Assembly: GCF_018919215.1 (NCBI RefSeq) | Contig: NZ_JAHLQK010000009.1 | Coordinates: 1-50,156, forward strand | Length of the DNA stretch: 50,156 nucleotides | Source: Alkaliphilus flagellatus | GTDB taxonomy: Bacteria; Bacillota; Clostridia; Peptostreptococcales; Natronincolaceae | Direction of reading: 5' to 3' | In this document: positions 33,809 to 42,260 of the stretch, piece after piece | Layout of the letters: each line of letters begins with the position of its first letter | How positions within the stretch are numbered: position 1 is the stretch's first letter | Program-made: the position numbers and the translations under genes | The notes under the pieces: generated by a model | What the model saw: the letters and a program-made list of their open reading frames with translations, nothing else | Told to the model about the DNA's origin: nothing | Databases searched by the model: none

Positions 33809-35083
33809 ATGTTTATTAAAATACCATTGAAACAACATGTTGGTGCCCACTGCAAAGCAATTGTAAAACTAGATGATAAAGTTAAAAAGGGACAATTGCT
33901 AGCTACACCAGATGGATTAGGGGCTAATATTCATTCAAGTGTATATGGAATTGTTAAGGAAATAACCAATAATGATATAACCATTGAAGTCAATATAAAT
34001 CAGCCAGAGGAATATGTAAGGATTAAAGAAACCAGTAACTATCTAGAGGCTATAAAAGAAGCAGGGGTTGTTGGAGCTGGAGGTGCTGGGTTTCCAGCCC
34101 ATGTTAAATTAAATGCAGACCTAAATGGCGGTTATGTAATAGTGAACGCCGCTGAATGTGAACCTATATTAAGCCACAACATACTAGTATTAGAAAAGCA
34201 GCCTGAATTAATTTTGAGAGGCTTAAAATATGCAATGGAAATCACTAATGCTGCTAAGGGATATATTGCTATTAAACCTAAGCATAAAAAGGCAATTATT
34301 GCTCTAGGAAAGGCTTGTAAAAATGAATCAAATATAGAGGTAAAGTTTTTACCGGATATGTATCCTGCGGGAGATGAGAGGGTTATTGTAAGAGAATTGT
34401 TAGAAGTGGAGCTAAAACCAGGACAATTACCATCAGAGGCTAACGCTGTAATTTCAAATGTTGAAACTATAAAGAATATTTGCTTGGCTATTGAAGAAAG
34501 AAGACCAGTAATTACAAAGGATATAACTGTAGGCGGACGGGTTGCAGAATCTAAAGTATTTTTAGATGCACCTATTGGTTATCCGATATCCCACTTCATA
34601 GAAAAATGTGGTGGATACAATGAGCCTTACGGTGAGATTGTGCTTGGTGGACCTTTTACAGGGAAAAAGGGTGAAGAGGAAACTTCTATTACTAAGACTA
34701 CTGGAGGAATTTTAGTAGCAATGCCTTTTCCTCAGGAAAAAAGAAAAGCTGGGGTTATAGCTTGTGAGTGTGGTGCACAGGAGGAAAGACTTAGGGAAAT
34801 TGCTGCGGGAATGGGCACTGTTGTTGTGGCAGAGGTTAAATGTAAAAGAATGACAGAAACCAATGGTAGGTATAGATGTGATTTGCCAGGTGTATGCCCT
34901 GGTCAAGCTGAGAAGGTACTGGCTCTAAAAAAACAAGGAGCTGAAGTGATTATTACTGGAACCTGTGAGGACTGAACTAACACAGTCATGCAGACGGCTC
35001 CTAGGTTAGGAGTACCAGTATATCATAGTACAGACCATGTTTTAAGGGCATCAGGACATAAATTATATAGGAAAAAACAATAA
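33809..35083 (+). CDS. prdC: PrdC, RnfC-like selenoprotein of proline reductase
   Basis: 424 aa when the in-frame TGA at 34973-34975 is read as selenocysteine (residue 389). The frame then continues TNTVMQTAPRLGVPVYHSTD to TAA at 35083, and the codon follows GTCED, as in known PrdC. The N-terminal barrel-sandwich and RnfC-like core are visible: GVVGAGGAGFPAHVKLNADL, VNAAECEPILSHN, and the CECGAQEERL segment near 325. PrdC is thought to pass electrons (possibly from NADH) to PrdA/B. The ATG at 33809 has AAAGGAGGTGA upstream. Without recoding it would look like a 388-residue truncated protein. Confidence 0.93.
34998..35012 (+). promoter_or_regulatory. bSECIS-like hairpin of prdC
   Basis: A perfect CTCCTA/TAGGAG stem with loop GGT starts 23 bases after the TGA. 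The loop contains G, as SelB-binding hairpins require. Confidence 0.65.
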
Positions 35084-35101
35084 GAGGGAGGTTTATTTTA
35101 A

Positions 35102-36985
35102 ATGTCAATTTCACCAGAAACAGTAAAAAAACATGGTAATGATCCAGCAGTTTCTTGTTGTAGATTTGAAGCGGGTACAGTAGTTGGACCTTCTAATTTA
35201 GAAGACCCTAATATTTTCCCAGACTTAGTTGATTCAGGGTTGTTGGAAATGCCAGAAAATTGTTTAAAAATTAGTGAGGTAATTGGAGCAAAACTAATAA
35301 AAACCATTGATGCTTTAGTTCCCATGACACCAGATTATTTGGAGGGTGTTAATAAAGAAACTAGTGTAGAGGAAGCTACAACATCTGTAGAAAAAGCAGA
35401 GTCTAAAGATGAAACATTGAGTAATCAAGTAGTAGATTCTAGTGTAGTAGCTAATGGAGGAACAATCAAAATCCATATTGGAGAGGGAAAAAATATCAAT
35501 TTGGAAATTCCTCTTTCATTGGGAGGAACAACTACTTTAGCTAAGGCAGAGCCTTCAAAAGAAGTAGGTTTCAGCACAAAAGAAGAGTTAGCAGTAATTA
35601 ATAACCAAACAAATGCTTTAGAAGCAAAAGAAATAAGAAGATTAACTAAAAAGCATTTTAACATTGAAAAAGTAGAGTTTGGAAAAGAAACAAAAATAGA
35701 AGGTAGCACTTTGTATATTAGAGAGGATATTTGCAAGGATGCATTAAAGGCGGACAAGCTAGTAACTGATATTAAACTAGATATTATTACTCCTGATAGA
35801 TATAAGGAATACAGTGAAACCATTATGGATGTTCAACCTATTGCTACTAAAGAAGAAGGTAAATTAGGAAGCGGCACTACAAGAGTATTAGATGGTGTAA
35901 TAGTAATGGTTACTGGAACCGATGAAAATGGAGTACAAATTGGAGAATTTGGTTCTTCTGAGGGAGTTTTAGAAACAAATATTATGTGGGGTAGACCAGG
36001 TGCTCCTGATAAAGGTGACATATTTATTAAAACCCAAGTAACTATTAAAGCTGGTACTAATATGGAAAGACCAGGCCCACTTGCAGCCCATAAGGCCTCA
36101 GATTATATAACACAGGAAATAAGAGAAGCAATTAAAAAGTTAGATGAAAGCCTTGTAACTAATACAGAGGAATTGGTGCAGTATAGAAGGCCTGGTAAGA
36201 AGAAGGTAGCAATTGTAAAAGAGATTATGGGACAGGGTGCAATGCATGACAATTTAATATTACCGGTGGAGCCAGTAGGTGTATTAGGTGGAAAGCCAAA
36301 TGTTGACTTAGGTAATGTCCCAGTTGTTCTATCTCCTTTAGAAGTTTTAGATGGTAGTATCCATGCTTTAACTTGTATAGGACCTGCTTCTAAGGAAAAT
36401 TCAAGACATTATTGGAGAGAACCTCTAGTAATTGAAGCAATGAATGATGAAGAAATAGATTTAGCAGCTGTTGTATTTGTAGGTTCTCCTCAAATCAACG
36501 CAGAAAAGTTTTATGTATCCGAAAGACTAGGTATGATAGTTGAATCTATGGATTTAGATGGTGTAATCATAACCACAGAAGGCTTTGGAAATAACCATAT
36601 TGATTTTGCTAGTCATCATGAGCAAGTAGGACAAAGGGGAGTTCCTGTAGTTGGAATGACCTTTGCTGCAAATCAAGGGGCCTTAGTTGTTGGTAATGAG
36701 TATATGACCTATATGATTGATCTTAATAAATCAAAACTAGGAATTGAAAACGAAATACTATCAAACAACACTTTATGTAAGGAAGATGCTGTAAGGGCAC
36801 TAGCTATGTTAAAGGTAGCAATGGCTGGTGAAGATGTTAAAGAAGCAGAGAGAAAGTGGAATTCCAATGTAAAGATTAACAATATAGAAATGCTTGAAAA
36901 AACCTATGGTTCAAAAGTTGAACTGGTTGAAAATGAGCAAATACTTCCAAAGAGTAAGAAGCGTTTAGAAATCTACGAAAAATAG
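35102..36985 (+). CDS. prdA: D-proline reductase proprotein PrdA (pyruvoyl)
   Basis: 627 aa, full length for PrdA. The known cleavage that makes the pyruvoyl group occurs before a Cys in the segment HALTCIGPASKENSRHYW; here it is Cys425 (Thr424-Cys425). The N-terminal piece carries QIGEFGSSEGVLETNIMWGR, GPLAAHKASD and KEIMGQGAMHDN, and the C-terminal piece FVGSPQINAEKFY and GFGNNHIDFASHHEQVGQ. The two chains join PrdB to reduce D-proline to 5-aminovalerate. AGAGGGAGG precedes the ATG, 18 bases after prdC. Confidence 0.96.
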   Translation: MSISPETVKKHGNDPAVSCCRFEAGTVVGPSNLEDPNIFPDLVDSGLLEMPENCLKISEVIGAKLIKTIDALVPMTPDYLEGVNKETSVEEATTSVEKAESKDETLSNQVVDSSVVANGGTIKIHIGEGKNINLEIPLSLGGTTTLAKAEPSKEVGFSTKEELAVINNQTNALEAKEIRRLTKKHFNIEKVEFGKETKIEGSTLYIREDICKDALKADKLVTDIKLDIITPDRYKEYSETIMDVQPIATKEEGKLGSGTTRVLDGVIVMVTGTDENGVQIGEFGSSEGVLETNIMWGRPGAPDKGDIFIKTQVTIKAGTNMERPGPLAAHKASDYITQEIREAIKKLDESLVTNTEELVQYRRPGKKKVAIVKEIMGQGAMHDNLILPVEPVGVLGGKPNVDLGNVPVVLSPLEVLDGSIHALTCIGPASKENSRHYWREPLVIEAMNDEEIDLAAVVFVGSPQINAEKFYVSERLGMIVESMDLDGVIITTEGFGNNHIDFASHHEQVGQRGVPVVGMTFAANQGALVVGNEYMTYMIDLNKSKLGIENEILSNNTLCKEDAVRALAMLKVAMAGEDVKEAERKWNSNVKINNIEMLEKTYGSKVELVENEQILPKSKKRLEIYEK

Positions 36986-37017
36986 TTTTAAAAGATTAAG
37001 CGAAGGAGCTCAAATAT

Positions 37018-37302
37018 ATGGACAATTTGAAATATGGAAATAGACAGATATATATGGAAGGAATAATTGTTGAAATACAAGATGGAGCAGTATCCATAGA
37101 TCTGAAAGGCAGATTAGGTTTTATGAAAATTCCAAGAAGGATGCTAATTTCAAACCATGATATTAAAGTAGGCCAAGAAGTTGGTTTTATGATGAGCTAT
37201 CCTGAAAGCTTGAGTGAAGAAATAAATGAAAAATATTTAGATACTATCAATCACAATAAAACAAAGAGGGAGGAGATATTAAATGAGTCTTTCAATAGTT
37301 AA
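37018..37302 (+). CDS. Small CBO2463/CBO2479-type protein between prdA and prdB
   Basis: 94 aa, beta-rich core YMEGIIVEIQDGAVSIDLKG, then LGFMKIPRRMLISNHDIKVG, and a charged tail. This looks like the CBO2463/CBO2479-type small protein found inside proline reductase clusters of clostridia. The last 20 bases overlap the start of prdB in another frame, so translation is coupled. Its function is unknown; the setting suggests a subunit or maturation factor of the reductase. Confidence 0.75.
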   Translation: MDNLKYGNRQIYMEGIIVEIQDGAVSIDLKGRLGFMKIPRRMLISNHDIKVGQEVGFMMSYPESLSEEINEKYLDTINHNKTKREEILNESFNS

Positions 37303-38008
37303 AGGGTTACAGTCTGAAATATTTGTACCCATTACACCATCACCAGTTTGGACACCAGTACAAAAAGATTTAAAGGATATGACAGTAGCACTTGCAACAG
37401 CAGCAGGAGTACATTTAAAATCCGATAAAAGATTTAATCTTGCAGGAGATTTTAGTTTTAGAGAAGTTCCAGTTGAAACACTATCTAGTGATCTAATGGT
37501 ATCCCACGGAGGATATGACAATGGTGACGTAAATAAGGACATAAACTGTATGTTTCCAATTGATCGTTTAAAGGAGTTAGCTGAAGAAGGTTTCATTAAA
37601 GCTGCTGCACCATTACATTTTGGATTTATGGGTGGTGGAGGAGATCAGCAAAAATTCCAAGAGGAAACAGGTCCTGAAATAGCAAGAAAATTGAAAGAAG
37701 AGGGTGTAGATGCAGTTTTACTAACAGCTGGCTGAGGTACTTGTCATCGCTCTGCTGTAATCGTACAGAGAGCTATTGAGGAATCGGGGATTCCTACAAT
37801 TATTATAGCAGCTTTACCACCGGTAGTAAGACAAAATGGTACACCTAGGGCTGTAGCACCGCTTGTACCAATGGGAGCAAACGCTGGAGCACCAAATGAT
37901 AAGGCAATGCAAACTGCAATAGTTAGAGATTCATTAAAGCAGTTAGTAGAAATTTCATCTGCAGGTCAAATAGTCCAGTTGCCATATGAATATACAGCCA
38001 AAGTTTAA
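37283..38008 (+). CDS. prdB: D-proline reductase selenoprotein subunit PrdB
   Basis: 241 aa when TGA at 37733-37735 is read as selenocysteine (residue 151): the context is LLTAG-Sec-GTCHRSAVIVQ, and the frame then runs to TAA at 38008. The Sec and nearby Cys (Sec-X2-Cys) form the catalytic selenol/thiol pair that cleaves the proline ring with the PrdA pyruvoyl. N-terminal VKGLQSEIFVPITPSPVW and FGFMGGGGDQQKF are typical. AGGGAGG lies before the ATG. Translated naively it seems to stop after 150 residues. Confidence 0.95.
37749..37773 (+). promoter_or_regulatory. bSECIS-like hairpin of prdB
   Basis: The stem GCTCT-CTGTA/TACAG-AGAGC (10 bp with one bulged G) has a loop ATCG, starting 13 bases after the TGA and with the loop 24-27 bases after it. 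Confidence 0.72.
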
Positions 38009-38018
38009 AAAATATAAA

Positions 38019-38039
38019 CCCACTCCTTTATGGAGTGGG
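38019..38039 (+). other. Intercistronic hairpin between prdB and prdD
   Basis: CCCACTCC/GGAGTGGG with loop TTTAT. No T-run follows, so it more likely stabilises the upstream mRNA or attenuates, leaving prdA and prdB more abundant than prdDEF. Confidence 0.6.
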
Positions 38040-38064
38040 GCCTTTAAAATAAGAAGGTGATCTA

Positions 38065-38826
38065 ATGGAAAATGAAATTCTTTTAAGAAGATTAGTAATT
38101 AAATCCTTCCATATAGATAAGGTGTTATTCGGAGATAGAAATAGTATTGAAAACGGAACTTTAACAATTAGCAAGGAAATTACAGATTTAATCTTAGAAA
38201 ATGAAGAAACCATTGATTCAATAAATATCAATTTAATATCTCCTGAGGATCACAATATATGGGTTAACAGCATAATGGACATTATACCTATTTCAACTAA
38301 GGTCTTAGGCCAGTTAGGAGAAGGTATAACTCATACTCTAACTGGAGTATATGTTATGTTAACAGGTATGAGTCAAGATGGTTTTCAGATGGCGGAGTTT
38401 GGCTCGTCGGAAGGGATATTAAAAGAAACCATGGTTTTGGGAAGGGCTGGTACACCAAGCAACACCGATTTCATAATAAACTTTGACGTAATATTTAAAA
38501 GGGGCTACCCCTTTGATAGAAATTTACCCTTGGCAGCCCATAGAAGTTGTGACAAGTTTATGCAAGATATTAGACAGGTATTAAAGAATATTGATGGACG
38601 TCAGGGGGCTGAAGTTAAGGAATATTACGACAAAATAAGACCGGGGAAGAAAAAAGTAGTAATAATAAAGCAAATTGCAGGACAAGGTGCTATGTATGAT
38701 AATCAGTTATTTCCTAAGGAGCCCAGTGGATTTGTTGGGGGTAGATCTATAATAGATATGGGAAATGTACCTATTATAGTTACTCCTAATGAATACAGAG
38801 ATGGTGTATTGCGAGCTATGACTTAA
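38065..38826 (+). CDS. prdD: PrdD, homologue of the PrdA N-terminal chain
   Basis: 253 aa, similar throughout to PrdA residues about 175-424: LLRRLVIKSFHIDKVLFGDR, FQMAEFGSSEGILKETMVLG, LPLAAHRSCDKFMQDIR, IKQIAGQGAMYDNQLFPKEP and DMGNVPIIVTPNEYRDGVLR. It ends in ...RAMT, exactly where PrdA is cleaved (ALT-C). It lacks the PrdA N-terminal extension. PrdD is present in known prd operons; its role (maturation, or a second reductase-like unit) is unsettled. Confidence 0.9.
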   Translation: MENEILLRRLVIKSFHIDKVLFGDRNSIENGTLTISKEITDLILENEETIDSININLISPEDHNIWVNSIMDIIPISTKVLGQLGEGITHTLTGVYVMLTGMSQDGFQMAEFGSSEGILKETMVLGRAGTPSNTDFIINFDVIFKRGYPFDRNLPLAAHRSCDKFMQDIRQVLKNIDGRQGAEVKEYYDKIRPGKKKVVIIKQIAGQGAMYDNQLFPKEPSGFVGGRSIIDMGNVPIIVTPNEYRDGVLRAMT

Positions 38827-38840
38827 GGTGGTGATTATTA

Positions 38841-39311
38841 ATGGGAATTGGTCCATCAACTAAAGAAACTACACTTCATCATTTTAGAGATCCACTCCTT
38901 AATATTGTATCTGGAGATGAAGACTTAGACCTTTTAGGAATTATCTTTGTGGGAACCCCTCAAGATAATAATGATAAACACTTTATGGGGCAAAGAACAG
39001 CGGCAATGGCAGAAATGATGAGGGCTGATGGAGTTATTATATCTGTTGATGGCTGGGGAAACTCTCATGTGGACTATGCTAACACCATAGCAGAAATAGG
39101 ACAAAGAGGTATTCCAGTTGTTGGTCTTAGCTTTATAGGGAAGCAGGCCAAGTTTGTAGTAAAAAATAAGTATATGGATACAATAGTTGATTTCAATAAA
39201 TCTATAGAAGGAATTGAAACGGAAGTAGTTGGGGAGAACAATGTAATTGAGTTAGATGCCAAAAAGGCACTAGCATTACTAAAGTTGAAGATGAAAAAGG
39301 AGGATAAGTAA
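38841..39311 (+). CDS. prdE: PrdE, homologue of the PrdA C-terminal chain
   Basis: 156 aa, similar to PrdA from residue 425: it begins MGIGPSTKETTLHHFRDPLL against CIGPASKENSRHYWREPL of PrdA, and continues with FVGTPQDNNDKHFMG and GWGNSHVDYANTIAEIGQRG. The residue aligned with the pyruvoyl-forming Cys is the initiator Met or the following Gly, so no pyruvoyl can form here. It is 14 bases after prdD with AAGGTGGTGA as ribosome site. Confidence 0.9.
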   Translation: MGIGPSTKETTLHHFRDPLLNIVSGDEDLDLLGIIFVGTPQDNNDKHFMGQRTAAMAEMMRADGVIISVDGWGNSHVDYANTIAEIGQRGIPVVGLSFIGKQAKFVVKNKYMDTIVDFNKSIEGIETEVVGENNVIELDAKKALALLKLKMKKEDK

Positions 39312-40319
39312 ATGAACTTTGTAAAGAGTATTCATGCTATAGATTCTCATACTATGGGGGAGCCTACCCGTATGGTTGTAGGTGGTATTCCAAACATCCC
39401 AGGAAATACAATGGCTGCAAAGAAGGCTTTTTTAGAGAGGGAAATGGACGAGATTAGAACTACTATTATGCACGAACCTAGAGGTCATAATGATATGTTT
39501 GGATCCATAGTTTTGGCTCCAACACATGAAGAAGCAGATTTTGGAATTATTTTTATGGATGGTGGAGGCTATTTGAATATGTGCGGTCATGGTTCTATAG
39601 GAGCTATTACTGTAGCAGTAGAAACTGGCATGGTAGAAAAAAAAGAACCTTTCACAGAGGTAGTAATGGATACCCCAGCTGGTCTAATAAGAGGAAAAGC
39701 TAAGGTAGAGAAGGGTAAAGTAAAAGAGGTTTCTATTGTAAATGTCCCGGCATTTTTATATAAGCAGGATGTAAAAATTATTGTACCAGAGATAGGGGAA
39801 GTTGTATTAGATATTTCCTTTGGAGGTAGTTTTTTTGCGATAGTGAATGCCAAGCAGTTAAAAACAACTATAGAGCCTAAAAATACACAAAGACTAGTTG
39901 ATATTGGTCTAAAAATAAGAGAAATAATAAATAACACAGTGGAGATAAAGCACCCATTATTAGACCATATTAAAACTGTTGATTTAGTAGAGATCTATGA
40001 TGATCCAGTACACAAAGAGGCGGATTATAGAAATGTTGTTATTTTTGGTCAAGGACAAGTAGATAGATCCCCCTGTGGTACAGGGACAAGCGCTAAGCTA
40101 GCTACTTTATATTCAAAAGGGCAGATTAAAGTAGATGAACCATTTGTCTATGAAAGTATTCTAGGAACAATATTTAAAGGAAGAGTAATTGGAACTACAA
40201 AAGTAGGGGAGTATGAAGCAATTATACCAGAAATAACGGGATCAGCTTTTATAACAGGATTCAATCAATTTGTTGTATCGCCAGATGATCCAGTGAAAAC
40301 AGGGTTTATACTAAAGTAG
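39312..40319 (+). CDS. prdF: Proline racemase PrdF
   Basis: 335 aa. Both catalytic cysteines are seen: Cys91 in NMCGHGSIG and Cys255 in RSPCGTGTSAK. AIDSHTMGEPTRMVVGGIPN is the family N-terminus. It interconverts L- and D-proline, supplying D-proline to the reductase; SPCGTGTSA fits proline racemase or hydroxyproline epimerase, and the operon decides. The ATG starts directly after the prdE stop codon (39311/39312), with AAGGAGG in the end of prdE. Confidence 0.95.
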   Translation: MNFVKSIHAIDSHTMGEPTRMVVGGIPNIPGNTMAAKKAFLEREMDEIRTTIMHEPRGHNDMFGSIVLAPTHEEADFGIIFMDGGGYLNMCGHGSIGAITVAVETGMVEKKEPFTEVVMDTPAGLIRGKAKVEKGKVKEVSIVNVPAFLYKQDVKIIVPEIGEVVLDISFGGSFFAIVNAKQLKTTIEPKNTQRLVDIGLKIREIINNTVEIKHPLLDHIKTVDLVEIYDDPVHKEADYRNVVIFGQGQVDRSPCGTGTSAKLATLYSKGQIKVDEPFVYESILGTIFKGRVIGTTKVGEYEAIIPEITGSAFITGFNQFVVSPDDPVKTGFILK

Positions 40320-40365
40320 TAATAGGTGGGTAATAGGAAGCCTTGACGAGATATTACAAACACAA

Positions 40366-40383
40366 TAGTTAAAATTTTAACAA
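40366..40383. promoter_or_regulatory. Rex-like site before TSUP permease
   Basis: TAGTTAAAATTTTAACAA matches TTGTTAAN4TTAACAA with one mismatch, and lies 27 bases before the permease ATG. It is the second good Rex match in the window. Confidence 0.65.
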
Positions 40384-40409
40384 ATCATTAAAAATAGGGG
40401 GAAATAAAA

Positions 40410-41291
40410 ATGATAACAGCGGTTTTAGGTGTTTTAGCAGCTTTAACAATTTGTTTTGCTATAGTTTTTATAAAAGACGTAGTTAAGCACAAAAATAATT
40501 TAGAATCGAACTCATGGGTAAAGGTAAGTGCAATTGGATTTATTACAAACTTTTTCGACACATTAGGAATTGGTTCTTTTGCACCTACCACAGCTTTATT
40601 GAAGGCCTTTAAGCAAACAAAAGATAGGGTAATTCCTGGTACTTTAAATGTTGCTTGTACTATACCAGTTGTAGCAGAGGCTTTTATTTTTATGACAGTA
40701 ATAAAGGTGGAACCAATTACATTAATAGGCATGCTTGCAGCAGCAGCTCTAGGTGCCTGGGTAGGGGCTGGCATAGTTTCAAAACTACCAGAGAGAATAA
40801 TTCAGTTCACAATGGGTGTAGCCTTATTTATAACAGCATTTTTAATGTTTGCATCTAAGGTAGGATGGATGCCTGGTGGTGGAGATGCAATTGGATTAGA
40901 GGGAGGCAAATTAATATTTGCTATAGTAGCTAACTTTGTATTAGGAGCTCTAATGACAGCAGGAATTGGTCTGTATGCACCTTGTATGGCCTTAGTATAC
41001 TTTTTAGGTATGTCGCCGAATATTGCTTTCCCAATTATGATGGGTTCTTGTGCTTTTCTTATGCCAGTAGCTTCTATAAAGTTTGTTAAGGAAGGAGCAT
41101 ACGATAGAAAGGCATCCTTAGGTATAACAATAGGTGGAGCTATTGGAGTATTTATTGCGGCATATATTGTAAAGTCATTACCACTTAATATATTAGGTTG
41201 GTTAGTTATTGGTGTTATTTTATATACTTCAATTACAATGTTAAAATCAGCTAGCAAAGCACATAGTAAATCAGGTGTTGCTATTGAATAA
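40410..41291 (+). CDS. TauE/SafE (TSUP) family permease
   Basis: 293 aa with about eight membrane segments and the TSUP repeats (GFITNFFDTLGIGSFAPTTAL and MTAGIGLYAPCMALVYFLG are the two related signature halves). The family moves sulfite, sulfonates or other organic anions. It follows prdF by about 90 bases, in the same direction, behind a Rex-like box, so it is expressed either with the proline operon or on its own under redox control. The substrate is unknown; export of a Stickland end product such as 5-aminovalerate is speculation. GGGGGAAATAAAA precedes the ATG. Confidence 0.85.
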   Translation: MITAVLGVLAALTICFAIVFIKDVVKHKNNLESNSWVKVSAIGFITNFFDTLGIGSFAPTTALLKAFKQTKDRVIPGTLNVACTIPVVAEAFIFMTVIKVEPITLIGMLAAAALGAWVGAGIVSKLPERIIQFTMGVALFITAFLMFASKVGWMPGGGDAIGLEGGKLIFAIVANFVLGALMTAGIGLYAPCMALVYFLGMSPNIAFPIMMGSCAFLMPVASIKFVKEGAYDRKASLGITIGGAIGVFIAAYIVKSLPLNILGWLVIGVILYTSITMLKSASKAHSKSGVAIE

Positions 41292-41367
41292 ACGTTTTGA
41301 AGAGAAATGAAATAAAATAAAAAGCCAATACAATAATAGAATAAATTATTATTTTAGGTTACAATAT

Positions 41368-41414
41368 AAATAATCGTAAATTGTTATAAAAATTTTAACA
41401 ATATACGATTATTT
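41368..41414. repeat. Long imperfect inverted repeat before rpsF
   Basis: AAATAATCGTAAATTGTTA (41368-41386) pairs with TAACAATATACGATTATTT (41396-41414), 18 of 19 positions, with a nine-base loop. It ends three bases before the rpsF -35 box. Confidence 0.7.
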
Positions 41415-41416
41415 AT

Positions 41417-41445
41417 TTGCAATCAATTAAATGAAGTGGTATAAT
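41417..41445 (+). promoter_or_regulatory. rpsF operon promoter
   Basis: TTGCAA (41417-41422), a 17-base spacer and TATAAT (41440-41445). Confidence 0.75.
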
Positions 41446-41472
41446 ATCTTAATGTGAGAAAATCATTTCTCT

Positions 41473-41505
41473 GCCCTGTAATAAAACAGGGCCGCTAAGT
41501 CCAAA
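41473..41505 (+). promoter_or_regulatory. Possible S6:S18 autoregulatory leader
   Basis: The hairpin GCCCTGT/ACAGGGC (41473-41492, loop AATAAA) is followed by CGCTAAGTCC shortly before the rpsF ribosome site. The place and the CCG element agree with the S6:S18 complex-binding leader of bacterial rpsF operons; I could not confirm the detailed fold. Confidence 0.45.
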
Positions 41506-41518
41506 GGGAGGTGGAAAA

Positions 41519-41803
41519 ATGAACAAGTATGAATTAGTATACATTCTAAAGTCAAACGTTGAAGACGAAAAAAGAACTCAACTATTAGACAAATTTAGAG
41601 GTATCATCGAAGCTGATGGAGCAATCGAAAATGTTGACGAGTGGGGTAACAGAAAGTTAGCTTATGAAATCAACAAGATAAACGAAGGATACTATACTTT
41701 AGTAAACTTCAATGCTGGAGCTGATGTACCAAAAGAATTAGACAGAAACTTAAAAATTGCTGATGAAGTAATTAGACATATGATTATTAAAATAGAAGAA
41801 TAA
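41519..41803 (+). CDS. rpsF: Ribosomal protein S6
   Basis: 94 aa. MNKYELVYILKSNVEDEKR and DEWGNRKLAYEINKINEGYYTLVNF are diagnostic of bS6. It binds 16S rRNA together with S18, encoded two genes later. AAAGGGAGGTGG precedes the ATG. The rpsF-ssb-rpsR order is the standard Firmicutes operon near the origin. Confidence 0.97.
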   Translation: MNKYELVYILKSNVEDEKRTQLLDKFRGIIEADGAIENVDEWGNRKLAYEINKINEGYYTLVNFNAGADVPKELDRNLKIADEVIRHMIIKIEE

Positions 41804-41822
41804 TCGTAAAGGTGGGAGAAAA

Positions 41823-42242
41823 ATGAATAGAGTAATTTTAATCGGACGTCTTGCTAGAGACCCAGAATTACGTTTTACTGCAAGCGGAAAAGCCGTAGCC
41901 ACCTTTAGTATAGCAGTAAATAGACCCTTTTCTAAAGAAAAGGAAGCAGATTTTTTCAACATAGTAGTATGGGGAAAAACGGCTGAAAACTGTGCTAACT
42001 ATCTTGCAAAAGGTAGATTGGTAGGATTAGAAGGAAGACTTCAAAGCAGATCCTATGAAGCTCAAACTGGCGAAAAACGGTATGTTACAGAGGTTATAGC
42101 TGATCAGGTAGAGTTTTTAGAGTGGGGTAATAAAGAAGGACAAGGACAATCCCCATCTAAAAGAAATGATGATTTTGGGTCTGTCGATATAGATATTAAT
42201 GAATTCCAGGCAATGGATGATGACGAAGACATCCCATTCTAG
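41823..42242 (+). CDS. ssb: Single-stranded DNA-binding protein
   Basis: 139 aa. OB-fold start MNRVILIGRLARDPELRFT, FFNIVVWGKTAENCANYLAKG, GRLQSRSYEAQTGEKRYVTE, then a linker and the acidic tip DDDEDIPF that recruits repair and replication proteins. It lies 19 bases after rpsF and before rpsR. Confidence 0.97.
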   Translation: MNRVILIGRLARDPELRFTASGKAVATFSIAVNRPFSKEKEADFFNIVVWGKTAENCANYLAKGRLVGLEGRLQSRSYEAQTGEKRYVTEVIADQVEFLEWGNKEGQGQSPSKRNDDFGSVDIDINEFQAMDDDEDIPF

Positions 42243-42260
42243 AGAAGAGGAGGGAAAAAG

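Noticed and set aside
37733-37735. prdB as a frameshifted or truncated gene
   Set aside because: The TGA is in the conserved Sec position (AG-Sec-GTCH) and is followed by an in-frame conserved C-terminus and a SECIS-like hairpin.
41379-41403. TTGTTA...TAACAA before rpsF as a Rex site
   Set aside because: The half-sites are separated by three bases more than in the Rex consensus; it is better explained as part of the longer inverted repeat.
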